Shown: one piece after another, positions 34,816-44,048 of the stretch
How the letters are laid out: each line of letters opens with the position of its first letter
Numbering within the stretch: the first letter of the stretch is position 1
Notes under the pieces: model-generated
The model's database searches: none
Told to the model about the DNA's origin: nothing
Seen by the model: the letters and a program-made list of their open reading frames with translations, nothing else
Position numbers and translations under genes: made by a program
Assembly: GCF_009663395.1 (NCBI RefSeq)
Contig: NZ_QKNW01000001.1
Span: 434,001 to 498,000 of the forward strand
Source of the DNA: Halosegnis longus
GTDB taxonomy: Archaea > Halobacteriota > Halobacteria > Halobacteriales > Haloarculaceae
Direction: 5' to 3'
DNA length: 64,000 nucleotides

Positions 34816-35685
34816 TCAGTAACAGCGCGCGTCGACCCGCTCGTCGTAGAGCCGCTGACACAGCGTCGTTATCGGCCCGGTGCCGATCGTGATACCGTCG
34901 ACGGATTCGATTGGCCGAAGTTCCCACGTCGAGTTCGTCAGGAAGGCCTCGTCGGCCTCGCGCACGTCGTCGAGGTCGTACTCGCCGGTCTCGACGGGAA
35001 ACGACTCGCCGCGGGCGATATCGAGGACGTGCTCGCGGGTGATTCCGGGAAGCAGTTCCCCGCGCTCTGGCGTTTTCAACACGCCGTCGCGCACAAAAAA
35101 GAGGTTGCTCGTCGTCCCCTCCTGCACGCGGCCGGACTGGTCGCGCATGAGGGCCTCGTCGGGCTGGTGGTCCTCGGTCGCCGCGCGTCTGAGTTCGAGT
35201 CGCGCCATGATGCCGTTGAGATAGTTGTGGGTCTTCGCGTCGGCCGGAACGGCGTTCGAGGGGACCCGCCGGGTCGTCACCGTCTGGACCGTCGCCGGGT
35301 CGTCCCAGACGCGGTCGCCCTCCAGTCCGCCACGCGGGAGCGGCTTGACGACGACCACGACGGTCGGGTCGGTCGCCGGCTTGGGCGTGAGCTTCCCCGA
35401 CTGGACGCCGCGGGTCACCGACACCCGGACGTAGGCGTCGTCGAGGTCGTTCGCCGCGAGCGTCTCGTCTACGCGCTCGGTCAGGTCGTCGGGGACGGCC
35501 TCGGCCATCCCGAGCGTCTCGCAGGTGGCGTCGAGTCGGTCCCGGTGTTCGTCCCACGCGAACACCTCGCCGCCGTAGGCGCGGCAGGTCTCGAAGGCGG
35601 CGTCGCCGTAGCGGAACCCCCGGTCGTCGACGCTGACGGTGGCGTCCTCGCGAGCGACGAGGTCGCCGTCGACGTGATACTCCAT
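34816..35685 (-). CDS. Class IV PLP aminotransferase (branched-chain or aminodeoxychorismate lyase type)
   Basis: The 289-residue protein has the fold-type IV pattern. The PLP lysine is in ADAKTHNYLNGIMARLE and EGTTSNLFFVRDG is the C-terminal PLP phosphate loop. These fit BCAT, D-amino acid transaminase and PabC equally, so the substrate is open. Typical pabA/pabB genes are not next to it. The ATG at 35685 is chosen because the frame upstream overlaps the divergent gene. Confidence 0.85.
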   Translation of the reverse strand: MEYHVDGDLVAREDATVSVDDRGFRYGDAAFETCRAYGGEVFAWDEHRDRLDATCETLGMAEAVPDDLTERVDETLAANDLDDAYVRVSVTRGVQSGKLTPKPATDPTVVVVVKPLPRGGLEGDRVWDDPATVQTVTTRRVPSNAVPADAKTHNYLNGIMARLELRRAATEDHQPDEALMRDQSGRVQEGTTSNLFFVRDGVLKTPERGELLPGITREHVLDIARGESFPVETGEYDLDDVREADEAFLTNSTWELRPIESVDGITIGTGPITTLCQRLYDERVDARCY

Positions 35686-35760
35686 ACCGACACCACGGCC
35701 GGGGGCTACCTCGGTCTGTCGGACCGAGCGAGTGAAGGCGACGGCTCCCCCAGTCGGTGT

Positions 35761-36267
35761 ATGTTCTCGGTCGTCGGCTGCTCGAACTGCGACGAACTGT
35801 GGGTCGTGGAGGGGCGACCCGACACCACCCGGTGTCGCCGGTGTGGCACCCGCCGGCAGTTCTCGAAGCTGAAGAAGTTCGCCGAGACCGACACCGCCGA
35901 GGCCGCCAAGAACGTCCGCTCGGTGATGAAACAGCGGCAGGCCGGCGACGACTCCGACCTCGACGACTTCGTGACGATGGGCGAGGAGGCCGCCGACGCC
36001 GGGATCGACGACGCCGACTACCTCGACGCGGTCGGGGTCGACAGCGCGGCCGTCGCCGAGGCCGGCACGGTCGAGTCTGGTCGCTCGCTGTCGAAGCGCG
36101 AGGCCGTCGAGACGGCGCTCGATGAGTTGGACCGGCCGACGACGGACGCGATCGCCGAGTTCGCGGCCGAACACGGCGCGAGCCGCGACTACGTCGAGCG
36201 CGCGCTCGACAAGCTGGAGCGCGCCGGCGAGATAACGGCGTCGGGGGGTGAGTACCGCAGGCTGTGA
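35761..36267 (+). CDS. DUF5817-like zinc-ribbon protein
   Basis: The 168-residue protein begins MFSVVGCSNCDELWVVEG, with two Cys pairs (CSNC and CRRC) forming a zinc ribbon, then a charged linker and a C-terminal winged-helix-like segment (DELDRPTTDAIAEFAAEHGA to GEITASGGEYR). This is a known haloarchaeal family of unsettled function. It could bind nucleic acid. The last four bases overlap the GTG start of the next membrane gene. Confidence 0.8.
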   Translation: MFSVVGCSNCDELWVVEGRPDTTRCRRCGTRRQFSKLKKFAETDTAEAAKNVRSVMKQRQAGDDSDLDDFVTMGEEAADAGIDDADYLDAVGVDSAAVAEAGTVESGRSLSKREAVETALDELDRPTTDAIAEFAAEHGASRDYVERALDKLERAGEITASGGEYRRL

Positions 36268-36707
36268 GCGATTCGAGGGGCGACTCGAACGGCGACTGGG
36301 AGCCGGACCCCGAGTGGGACGACCCCGGCAGCGACGGCGAGCCGGTCGGCTGGCCCGGAGTATCGGAGTTAGACCTCGTCTCTATCGTGGTTGGGACCAT
36401 CGTCGGGATTGCCGGCCTCCTGTTGTTCCTCCAGCCGTCGGTGCGCGTAATCGAACTGTTCGGCGTACGGATTCCGACGTTCGTGCTTTCTTCCGGTGTG
36501 CTCTCGCTCGGCTTCGCGGTTGGCGCGCCGGCGTATCTTCGACGGGGGTACTGGCTCCGCGGGGTCGCCCACGCCATCGGCGCGGTCGGCTTCGGCGGGC
36601 TCTTCTTCGCCGCCGGCTTCGGGAGCCTACTGTTGCTGTGGGCGGGGCTTGCGGTCATCATCGGCGGTGTGCTCTTTCTTGCCGCCGAGTCGCGGAAGTT
36701 GGAGTAG
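36264..36707 (+). CDS. Membrane protein with four TM segments
   Basis: The 147-residue protein has an acidic N-terminus and four hydrophobic helices (about 38-58, 68-88, 99-117, 120-140). It starts at GTG 36264 in an overlap with the zinc-ribbon gene, so the two are probably one operon. No family is recognised. Confidence 0.75.
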   Translation: MSDSRGDSNGDWEPDPEWDDPGSDGEPVGWPGVSELDLVSIVVGTIVGIAGLLLFLQPSVRVIELFGVRIPTFVLSSGVLSLGFAVGAPAYLRRGYWLRGVAHAIGAVGFGGLFFAAGFGSLLLLWAGLAVIIGGVLFLAAESRKLE

Positions 36708-36809
36708 TCAAGCGGTCGTAGCTCCTCGGTTGCACGCGACGGCACTGGGGACGAGTATCAGTGTACACCGACGTGTCGCCACGGCCCGAGCGAGACGCAC
36801 GACCGGGAA

Positions 36810-36836
36810 CAGATTCATCTGTTAACGTCGTTAACG
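36810..36836 (+). promoter_or_regulatory. Two palindromes before the vapBC-like pair
   Basis: CAGAT-TC-ATCTG (36810-36821) is adjacent to GTTAACG repeated at 36821-36827 and 36830-36836, which also makes a near-perfect palindrome GTTAAC..GTTAAC. They end eight bases before the antitoxin ATG. Such sites are typical of antitoxin autorepression. Confidence 0.5.
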
Positions 36837-36843
36837 ATTCTGT

Positions 36844-37062
36844 ATGGGAACCAAACATCTCCGGGTGGACGAGGACCTCCACGCCTACATCAAATCGGAG
36901 CGTCGGGACGGCGAGACGCTCAACGAGACGCTAAAGCGGCTGCTCGACGGCTACTCGCTCACACAGTTCGCGGACGATGCCGCCGAACTCGACCTTGAGT
37001 TCAGCGTTGAGGAAGCCACGGACGGCGCGGTCGACGCCACGCCACCGGGGACGGAGTCGTGA
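36844..37062 (+). CDS. VapB-type antitoxin (ribbon-helix-helix-like)
   Basis: The 72-residue protein starts with TKHLRVDEDLHAYIKSERRD, a ribbon-helix-helix-like DNA-binding motif, and continues with an acidic C-terminal half that would wrap the toxin. It overlaps the GTG start of the PIN toxin by four bases. The palindromes in front of the gene fit self-repression. Confidence 0.8.
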   Translation: MGTKHLRVDEDLHAYIKSERRDGETLNETLKRLLDGYSLTQFADDAAELDLEFSVEEATDGAVDATPPGTES

Positions 37063-37463
37063 TTGTCGACACGCAGTATCTCGGCGCGTTGGCCGACCAG
37101 GACGCCGCCGCACGAGAGAAGGCGGGGGAACTCAGCGGCGCCGCCGTCCCGATTCGTGTGCCGACGGCCGTCGTCTGGGAGGCGTACACCGGGCTTGGAA
37201 ACATCGCCGCTGAATCAGATGCTACCGCGCTCCGCAGCCTCTACGAGCGTCTGTTACAGTCACACTCGTCGCTGGAGATGACACCGGATATCGCCAAGCG
37301 TGCGGGAGAGCTGAACGGAACACACATGAACTCGGACACGCGCTCACAGCTTGACGGCGCAGACTCCGTCGTCGCGGCTCACGGTCTCTCCCTCGGTGAG
37401 CCGGTCATCTCCAACGATAGCGATTTTCAGGACGTAGAGGGGCTCGACGTCGTGACCTACTGA
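37059..37463 (+). CDS. PIN-domain VapC-type ribonuclease toxin
   Basis: The 134-residue protein has the PIN acidic residues: Asp4 (MIVDTQYL), Glu41, Asp102 (DGADSVVAAHGL) and Asp120 or 122 (SNDSDFQDV). It would cut RNA with a metal ion and be neutralised by the upstream antitoxin. It starts with GTG. It may be a full toxin-antitoxin pair, though activity cannot be seen. Confidence 0.85.
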   Translation: MIVDTQYLGALADQDAAAREKAGELSGAAVPIRVPTAVVWEAYTGLGNIAAESDATALRSLYERLLQSHSSLEMTPDIAKRAGELNGTHMNSDTRSQLDGADSVVAAHGLSLGEPVISNDSDFQDVEGLDVVTY

Positions 37464-37555
37464 CCGAGACAGATTCGACTGAACAGTTACGTCCGGTAAA
37501 GCGCGTGTCGAGCAGTCGTGTATGAGTTTCCGTCGATATTCGTCGGCGAGTGACG

Positions 37556-38797
37556 TTACCGCCCCAACTCCTCGTGGGCGCTGGCGAGATGTGAGGAGGC
37601 GAGCGCGCCGAGCAATGAGAGTTCACCGCCGAGCGCGGCGGTCGTAATCACTTCCGCGAGCGCGTCGGCGTTGGAGCCGGCGGGGTCGCCGCCGCCCCGC
37701 ACCCCGACCACGTCGAGGGATTCGGCCTGTGTCGGGAGCTTCGTCCCGCCGCCGACGGTACCAACTTCGAGGGAGGCGATCGAGAGGGAGGCGTACAGCG
37801 TGTCGCCGCCATCGCGCACGTCGACGGTCGTGATGGCGTTGCTCCCCTCGACCACCTGCGCGATGTCTTGCCCGGTGGCGAGGAAGGCGGCGGCGATGGT
37901 GTTTGCGGCGTGGGCGTTGAAGCCGAGCGAGCCGGCCTTCGCCGAGCCGACGAGGTTCTTGCGCGTGTTCGCCTCGGCGATGGCTTCCGGCGTCGTCTTC
38001 AACACGTCGGCGACGGTCTCGCGCGAGAGGGTCACGTCGGCGCTGACGGTGCGCCCGCGCCCGTTGACGGCGTTGACGGCGGCGGGCTTCTTGTCCGAAC
38101 AGAGATTGCCCGAGAGGGCGACGAGCTCGGCGGGCGTCTCGGCCTCGATGTGTTCTGCGGCCTCCTGAGTGGCGATGGTGGCCATGTTCATCCCCATCGC
38201 GTCCTTCGTGTCGTAGGCGAACCGGACGAAGACGCTGTCGCCGACGACGTGCGGGGTCGCGCTCGTGAGTTCGCCGTGGCTCGTGGTCGATTCGGCCGTC
38301 TCGGCCAGCGCGTCGAAGTTCTCGCGCACCCACGCGGCGACCTCGGCGGCCTCGCCCACGTCGGCGACGCGGAACACCGGCGCGCGCGTCATCGCGTTCT
38401 GGAGGACGCGGGCCGTCGCGCCGCCGTCCGTCCGCATCGCCGCACAGCCGCGGTTGACGGAGGCGAGCAGCGCCCCCTCGGTCGTCGCGAGCGGGAGATA
38501 CTTCTCGCCCGACACCGCGCCGTCGTCGTCGCCGTCGTTGATTTGGATGGGACCGACCATCCCCATCGGGACCTGTGCGCCGCCGATGAGGTTCTCGACG
38601 GCGGTCTCGGTCGCCTGCTCGGCGTCGAAGGCGTAGTCGGCGACGGTCGTCAGGTCGGCTCCCGTCTCGTCGGCCAGCAGTCGGCGGCGGGCCGCGGCGG
38701 CGGTGACGGCGTCGACTTCGTCGTCGAGTTCGTGCAGCCGGAGGTCGCCGTCCTGCACGCGCTGGGCGAGGGTCTCGGGGTCGGGTGTCTCGGTCAT
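37556..38797 (-). CDS. hmgA: 3-hydroxy-3-methylglutaryl-CoA reductase
   Basis: The 413-residue enzyme makes mevalonate for archaeal ether lipids and is the target of statins in haloarchaea. Class I signatures are TKDAMGMNMATIATQEAAE (about 212-230), SGNLCSDKKPAAVNAVNGRG, and the C-terminal catalytic His in ASSHLASAHEELGR. The stop meets nothing on the right but an intergenic gap. It is convergent with the vapC-like gene. Confidence 0.95.
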   Translation of the reverse strand: MTETPDPETLAQRVQDGDLRLHELDDEVDAVTAAAARRRLLADETGADLTTVADYAFDAEQATETAVENLIGGAQVPMGMVGPIQINDGDDDGAVSGEKYLPLATTEGALLASVNRGCAAMRTDGGATARVLQNAMTRAPVFRVADVGEAAEVAAWVRENFDALAETAESTTSHGELTSATPHVVGDSVFVRFAYDTKDAMGMNMATIATQEAAEHIEAETPAELVALSGNLCSDKKPAAVNAVNGRGRTVSADVTLSRETVADVLKTTPEAIAEANTRKNLVGSAKAGSLGFNAHAANTIAAAFLATGQDIAQVVEGSNAITTVDVRDGGDTLYASLSIASLEVGTVGGGTKLPTQAESLDVVGVRGGGDPAGSNADALAEVITTAALGGELSLLGALASSHLASAHEELGR

Positions 38798-38882
38798 ACG
38801 GGTGGGTCGAAGCGACGGGTCAAACCGTTTTGCATCCGACGCATGCCCGAACGCTTACCGACCGTCCCGCCGACCGACGAGT

Positions 38883-40409
38883 ATGACAGCGCCAGCCGAC
38901 ACCATCCTCACCGACGCCGAGGTACACACGCTCGGCGACCCCGACGAGACGTACGGTGCGATCGCGATTCGCGACGGCCGCGTCGTCCGGCTCGCCGACA
39001 GCTACGAAATCGAGTTCCTCGAAGGCGCGGAGACGGAGGTCATCGACTGTGATGGGAAGGTGGTCCTTCCCGGCTTCGTCGACGCCCACACCCACCTGGA
39101 GATGGTCGGTCGCCACCTCGTCCACGCCGACCTCCGGGACGTGTCCTCGCCCGAGGCGGCCGTCGACCGACTCCACGAGCGCGCGAGCGAGACGGACGGC
39201 CCGGTCCTCGGTTACGGCTACGACGAGTCGACGTGGGACGAGAGCCGGTATCTCACGACCGCCGACCTGAATCCCGTGACCGACGACCGGCCGGTCGTCG
39301 CCTTCCGCGAGGATATGCACACGGCGTCGGTCAACGGCGCCGCGCTCACCGAGTACCGGTCGGCGATGCCCGACGAGGACGTACAGACCGAAGGCGGCGA
39401 GCCGACCGGCGTGCTCGTCGAGGAGGCGGTCGGGGCGCTCTTCTCGGCGTTCGACCCCGGCGTCGAGGGCACCGAGGACCTGCTTCGGGCCGCACAGGAG
39501 CACGCGAACGCGCTCGGCGTCACCGGCATCCACGACATGTGTCGCCGGAGTCACAAGCCCCGCGTCTTCCGTGACCTCGACGCGCGCGACGAGCTAACGC
39601 TTCGTGTCCGACTCAACTACTGGGAGAACCACACCGACGCCGTCGTTGAGACGGGGCTGCGCTCGGGCTACGGGAGCCCGATGGTCCAGACGGGGGCGAT
39701 AAAGACGTTTACCGACGGGAGCTTCGGCGGGCGCACGGCCAAGCTGCGTGAGCCGTACAGCGACGACGAGAGCACGGACGGTCAGTGGGTCGTCGACCCC
39801 GAAGAACTGGAGGGGATGGTCGCCGCCGCGGTGGAGGCGGACCTCCAGTTCACGGCCCACGCCATCGGCGACGCGGCCGTCGCCGAGACGCTGGACGTGC
39901 TCGCGGCCCACGATAGCGACCGGCTGCGCCACCGCATCGAGCACGCCGAACTCCTGACCGACGACCTCGTGGAACGGTTCGCGGAGACGGGCGTCGTCGC
40001 CTCCGTCCAGCCGAACTTCCTGAAGTGGGCGCGCGACGGCGGGCTGTACGAGTCGCGACTCGGTGACCGCCGCAGCGAGGTGATGCCGTTCCGCGAGCTG
40101 CTCGACGCCGGCGTCCCGCTCGCGTTCGGGTCGGACTGCATGCCGCTCGACCCACTCTTTGGCATCGAGCAGGCCGTCACCGCGCCCGAACCGAGCCAGC
40201 GGCTCACCGTCACCGAGGCGCTGCGCGCGTACACCTACGGCGGTGCCTACGCCGCCGGTCGCGAGGCGGAGTTGGGCACCCTCGACGTTGGAAAGCGGGC
40301 CGATATCGTCGTGCTCGACGAGTCGCCGTGGGAAGCCGCCGGAGACGCGGTGGCCGACATCGGCGTGACCCGGACGCTCGTCGACGGCGACACCGTCTAC
40401 GAGGCGTAA
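38883..40409 (+). CDS. Amidohydrolase, YtcJ-type
   Basis: The 508-residue protein has the metal site VDAHTHLEMVG (HxH) near residue 68, a conserved KTFTDGSFGGRTA region and HRIEHAELLTDDLVERFAETG. The FGSDCMPLDPL near residue 417 holds the late metal aspartate. The family cleaves C-N bonds in unknown substrates. The ATG at 38883 is chosen as the first after the divergent hmgA start at 38797. Confidence 0.9.
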   Translation: MTAPADTILTDAEVHTLGDPDETYGAIAIRDGRVVRLADSYEIEFLEGAETEVIDCDGKVVLPGFVDAHTHLEMVGRHLVHADLRDVSSPEAAVDRLHERASETDGPVLGYGYDESTWDESRYLTTADLNPVTDDRPVVAFREDMHTASVNGAALTEYRSAMPDEDVQTEGGEPTGVLVEEAVGALFSAFDPGVEGTEDLLRAAQEHANALGVTGIHDMCRRSHKPRVFRDLDARDELTLRVRLNYWENHTDAVVETGLRSGYGSPMVQTGAIKTFTDGSFGGRTAKLREPYSDDESTDGQWVVDPEELEGMVAAAVEADLQFTAHAIGDAAVAETLDVLAAHDSDRLRHRIEHAELLTDDLVERFAETGVVASVQPNFLKWARDGGLYESRLGDRRSEVMPFRELLDAGVPLAFGSDCMPLDPLFGIEQAVTAPEPSQRLTVTEALRAYTYGGAYAAGREAELGTLDVGKRADIVVLDESPWEAAGDAVADIGVTRTLVDGDTVYEA

Positions 40410-40467
40410 CGCGGCGACGTTTTGCTGTTGCCGTCGGTTGGAGAGCGACAGCCACGCACAGAGCAGA

Positions 40468-40487
40468 GAGTGGCTACTTTGCCACTC
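40468..40487 (+). promoter_or_regulatory. Inverted repeat before the nadABC operon
   Basis: GAGTGGC (40468-40474) and GCCACTC (40481-40487) form a perfect 7-base inverted repeat with a six-base spacer. A TATA-like CTTATT lies at 40495-40500. A further half-site AGTGGCAC is at 40522-40529. The order suggests an NAD-biosynthesis regulator site, but none is known here. Confidence 0.5.
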
Positions 40488-40549
40488 ACCAGTCCTTATT
40501 GAAGACAAAATCTTTTCACACAGTGGCACAAGTGAGAGAGTACACACAG

Positions 40550-41683
40550 ATGGCGCGAATGGAGACCGCAGACTTCGAGACGGACCTGAGTCTGTTCAAG
40601 TACGACAATCTGGAGCAGCTACCGCCGGCCTACCGGGAGCTAACGGAGGCTGAACGGACGGAGCGCATCGAGGCGGCGACCGAGGCGTTGGGCGATGACG
40701 TGCTCATCCTCGGCCACAACTATCAGCGGCGGGAAATCGTCGAACACGCCGACTTCACCGGTGATTCCTACGCGCTGTCGAAGCGCGCCGCAGAGTCGGA
40801 GGCGAGCCACGTCATCTTCTGTGGCGTGACGTTCATGGCCGAGTCGGCGGACATCATCACCGACGCCGACCAGTCCGTCCTGTTGCCGTCGATGGAGGCC
40901 TCCTGTCCGATGGCCGGGATGGCCGAGGCCCTGCAGGTGGATGCGGCGTGGGACCAACTCACCGCCGCCGCGCCCGACGCGGATATCGTCCCCATCACCT
41001 ACATGAACAGCTACGCCGACCTGAAGGCGTTCTGCGCCGAGCAGGGGGGACTGGTCTGTACCTCCTCGAACGCCGCAGACGCCTTCGAGTGGGCCTTCGA
41101 GCGCGGGGATACGGTGTTGTTCTTACCCGACAAGCATCTCGGCGAGAACACCGCCCACGAACTGGGGATGGCCGACGCCGTCGCCGAGTGGGACCCGTGG
41201 GCAGAGGGTGGAGCCGACGCCGCGCAGGCGGCCGACGCCGACGTAATCCTGTGGGACGGCTACTGTCAGGTCCACGAGCGCTTCCGCGAACACCACGTCA
41301 CCGAGGTGCGCGAACGCTACGACGACGTGAACGTGGTCGTCCACCCGGAGTGTCGCCGCGAGGTCGCGGCCGCCGCCGACGTGGTCGGCTCGACGGCCAC
41401 CATCTGCGAGACGGTCGCGGACGCCGACCCCGGCGACCGGTGGGCAATCGGCACCGAAATCCACCTCGCGAACCACCTCGACCGCTGGCACGAGGACGTG
41501 GCGGTCGTCCCGCTGTGTGGTGACGCCTGCATGGACTGTAACGCGATGCGGCAGATTGACCCGAACTATCTCACGTGGCTGTTGGAGGAGCTGGTCGACG
41601 ACACTGAGCGCAACCGCATCGAGGTCGCCCCGCAGGAGGCCGAACTGGCCGAGGTCGCCCTCGACCGGATGTTGGAGCTATGA
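40550..41683 (+). CDS. nadA: Quinolinate synthase
   Basis: The 377-residue enzyme condenses iminoaspartate with dihydroxyacetone phosphate to quinolinate using a 4Fe-4S cluster. Motifs include the HNYQRREIVEHADFTGDS stretch near residue 52, FCGVTFMAESADI, VCTSSNA, and the C-terminal cysteines in PLCGDACMDCNAMRQ. It begins nadABC and overlaps nadB by four bases. A second ATG nine bases later is an equally possible start. Confidence 0.95.
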   Translation: MARMETADFETDLSLFKYDNLEQLPPAYRELTEAERTERIEAATEALGDDVLILGHNYQRREIVEHADFTGDSYALSKRAAESEASHVIFCGVTFMAESADIITDADQSVLLPSMEASCPMAGMAEALQVDAAWDQLTAAAPDADIVPITYMNSYADLKAFCAEQGGLVCTSSNAADAFEWAFERGDTVLFLPDKHLGENTAHELGMADAVAEWDPWAEGGADAAQAADADVILWDGYCQVHERFREHHVTEVRERYDDVNVVVHPECRREVAAAADVVGSTATICETVADADPGDRWAIGTEIHLANHLDRWHEDVAVVPLCGDACMDCNAMRQIDPNYLTWLLEELVDDTERNRIEVAPQEAELAEVALDRMLEL

Positions 41684-43176
41684 AGACGAGTGAGTCGGAG
41701 ACGCTCGTGGTCGGTGGGGGCATTGCGGGCTGTGCGGCCGCGCTCGCGGCCGACCGCGCCGGCGGCGACGTGGTGCTCGCGACGAAGGCGACCAGACCGG
41801 AGGAGACGAACAGCTACTGGGCACAGGGCGGCGTGGCGGTGACGCGTTCGGACCCGGAGACGTTCCGGGAGGACATCATCGAGGCCGGGGCGGGCGCCTG
41901 CGACCCGGCGGCCGTCGAAACGCTCGTCAGGGAGGCGCGGCCCGCAGTCGACGACGTGCTCGTCGAGACGCTTGGAGTCCCGTTCGACACCAACGGGGAG
42001 GGATTCGACTACGGCCGGGAGGCCGCACACAGCGAGTCGCGCATCCTCCACGTCGACGCCGCGACCGGCGCGGCCATCCTTCCGCGCTTCCTCGAACACC
42101 TCCGCGAGGAGACGGCCGTGACCGTGCGCGAGGACACGGCCGCCCTCGATTTGATAACCCACGAAGGACGGGTCCACGGCGCGTTATTGGAACGCGACGG
42201 CGACGTGTCCGCGCACTTCGCCGGCGGGACGGTGCTCGCGACCGGGGGTATCGGCGCGGCCTACGACCGGACGACGAACCCCGACGCGGCGACCGGCGAC
42301 GGCATCGCGATGGGTGCACTCGCCGGCGCTGACGTGGCGGACATGGAGTACGTCCAGTTCCACCCGACCGCGTTCGCGGGCGAGGAGGAGAACGGGACCT
42401 TCCTCCTGAGCGAGGCGGTCCGCGGGAAGGGAGCCGTCCTCCGGAACGGCGACGGCGAGCGGTTCATGCCCGACGTGCACTCGGACGGCTCGCTCGCCCC
42501 CCGTGACGTGGTGGCCCGGGCCGTCGCTACGGAGCGCGCGGAGACGGGTGAGGTTCGACTCGACGTGTCCGAGGTTGCGTTCGAGTCGTCGTTCCCCGGG
42601 CTCGCGAAGCGGTGTCGCGACCGCGGCGTCGACCCCGCCGAGGGGATTCCCGTCGCGCCGGCCGAACACTTCTGTTGTGGCGGGCTGGCGGTCGATATGG
42701 ACGGCCGGACCTCGCTGGACCGGCTGTTCGCCGCCGGCGAGTGTGCCCGGACTGGCGTCCACGGCGCGAACCGGCTGGCCTCCACCTCCCTGCTCGAAGG
42801 CCTGGTCGTCGGTCGCCGCGCCGGTCGCGGGGCGGTCGGCACGTCCCCCGAGCGCGTCGAGGTGAGCGAACCGCGCGACAGCGACCCCGACCTCCCCGCC
42901 CGGTTCGCGACCGAGAAGGGCGACCGCCTCCGGCGGACGATGACCGAACACGTCGGTATCGAGCGCACGAGCGACGGCCTCCGACGAGCGGCCACGAGCA
43001 TCCGCCGGCTGAAGGGCGAGGTCGACGCCTACACCCGGACGCGGACGAGCCGCGAGCTGTACGAGCTCCGGAACGCGACGGTGACAGCGCTGCTCGTCGT
43101 GCGCGCGGCGACCGAGAACGACGAGTCCCGCGGGTGTCATTACCTCGCGGACACAGAGGTGCAGTATGCTGATTGA
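41680..43176 (+). CDS. nadB: L-aspartate oxidase
   Basis: The 498-residue FAD enzyme oxidises aspartate to iminoaspartate for nadA. The FAD motif is VGGGIAGCAAALAADRAGG near the N-terminus, and the substrate region includes NSYWAQGGVAV and GVHGANRLASTSLLEGLVVG. It overlaps nadA by four bases and nadC by eleven, so the three are probably one transcript. Confidence 0.95.
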   Translation: MKTSESETLVVGGGIAGCAAALAADRAGGDVVLATKATRPEETNSYWAQGGVAVTRSDPETFREDIIEAGAGACDPAAVETLVREARPAVDDVLVETLGVPFDTNGEGFDYGREAAHSESRILHVDAATGAAILPRFLEHLREETAVTVREDTAALDLITHEGRVHGALLERDGDVSAHFAGGTVLATGGIGAAYDRTTNPDAATGDGIAMGALAGADVADMEYVQFHPTAFAGEEENGTFLLSEAVRGKGAVLRNGDGERFMPDVHSDGSLAPRDVVARAVATERAETGEVRLDVSEVAFESSFPGLAKRCRDRGVDPAEGIPVAPAEHFCCGGLAVDMDGRTSLDRLFAAGECARTGVHGANRLASTSLLEGLVVGRRAGRGAVGTSPERVEVSEPRDSDPDLPARFATEKGDRLRRTMTEHVGIERTSDGLRRAATSIRRLKGEVDAYTRTRTSRELYELRNATVTALLVVRAATENDESRGCHYLADTEVQYAD

Positions 43177-43975
43177 GCAGTCGCAGATCGAGGCGTGGCT
43201 CCGGGAGGATATCGGCCACCACGACGTGACCAACGACGTGCCCGGCGAGACGACCGGCCGACTCGTCGCGAAGCAGGACGGCGTGGCGGCCGGAGTCGAG
43301 GCCGCACAGGCGGTCTTCGAGTATCTCGACGTGTCGGTGACCGACAGGGTAGAGGCGGGGACGCACGTCGCCGCCGGCGACGAACTGCTCGCCGTCGAGG
43401 GGACGGCCAGTGACCTCCTGCGCGGCGAGCGCGTGGCGGCGAACCTCGTCGGCCACGCCTCCGGCGTCGCGACGACGACGCGGCGGGCCGTCGACGCCGC
43501 ACGCGAGGTGCGCGAGGACGTCGCCGTGGCCGCGACCCGGAAAACGACGCCCGGACTCCGGGGCATCGAGAAGCGCGCCGTCGCCGCCGGCGGCGGTGAC
43601 ACCCACCGGCTCACCCTCTCGCACATGGTGCTCGTCAAGGAGAACCACATCGCGGAACTGGGGATGGCAGAAGCCGTCTCTCGGTGCGTCGACCGCGTCT
43701 CCTTCGCGACGAAGGTGGAGTGTGAGGTGGAGACGCCGGCCGACGCGACCCGGGCCGCCGAGGCCGGAGCCGACATCGTCCTGCTCGACAACATGAGTCC
43801 GGCAGAGACGGCAAACGCCGTCGACTTACTCGACGGGGAGGCGCTCATCGAGGCGTCGGGCGGTATCACCCACGAGGACGTACCCGCCTACGCGGAGACC
43901 GGCGTCGACGTGATTTCGATGGGGGCGCTCACCCACTCGGCCGACCAGTTGGACCTCTCCTTCCGGACGGGGTGA
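43166..43975 (+). CDS. nadC: Quinolinate phosphoribosyltransferase
   Basis: The 269-residue enzyme makes nicotinate mononucleotide from quinolinate and PRPP. It has the conserved ATRKTTPGLRGIEKRAVAAGGG near the middle and LLDNMSPAETANAVDLL with EASGGITHEDVPAYAETGVD at the end. It is the last gene of nadABC. Confidence 0.95.
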   Translation: MLIEQSQIEAWLREDIGHHDVTNDVPGETTGRLVAKQDGVAAGVEAAQAVFEYLDVSVTDRVEAGTHVAAGDELLAVEGTASDLLRGERVAANLVGHASGVATTTRRAVDAAREVREDVAVAATRKTTPGLRGIEKRAVAAGGGDTHRLTLSHMVLVKENHIAELGMAEAVSRCVDRVSFATKVECEVETPADATRAAEAGADIVLLDNMSPAETANAVDLLDGEALIEASGGITHEDVPAYAETGVDVISMGALTHSADQLDLSFRTG

Positions 43976-44048
43976 GCTGAATCACTCGGATTCCATACAA
44001 AAATTCGCTATCGGAATCACTCATGGCTCGCGTCCACGAACACCGTGT

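Noticed and set aside
34061-36745. 894-residue minus-strand ORF across three genes
   Set aside because: Arg/Pro/Ser-rich low-complexity frame over the shadow of other genes; no family pattern.
43979-44022. GAATCACTC direct repeats after nadC
   Set aside because: Two nine-base copies with no clear structure; too short to support more than chance.
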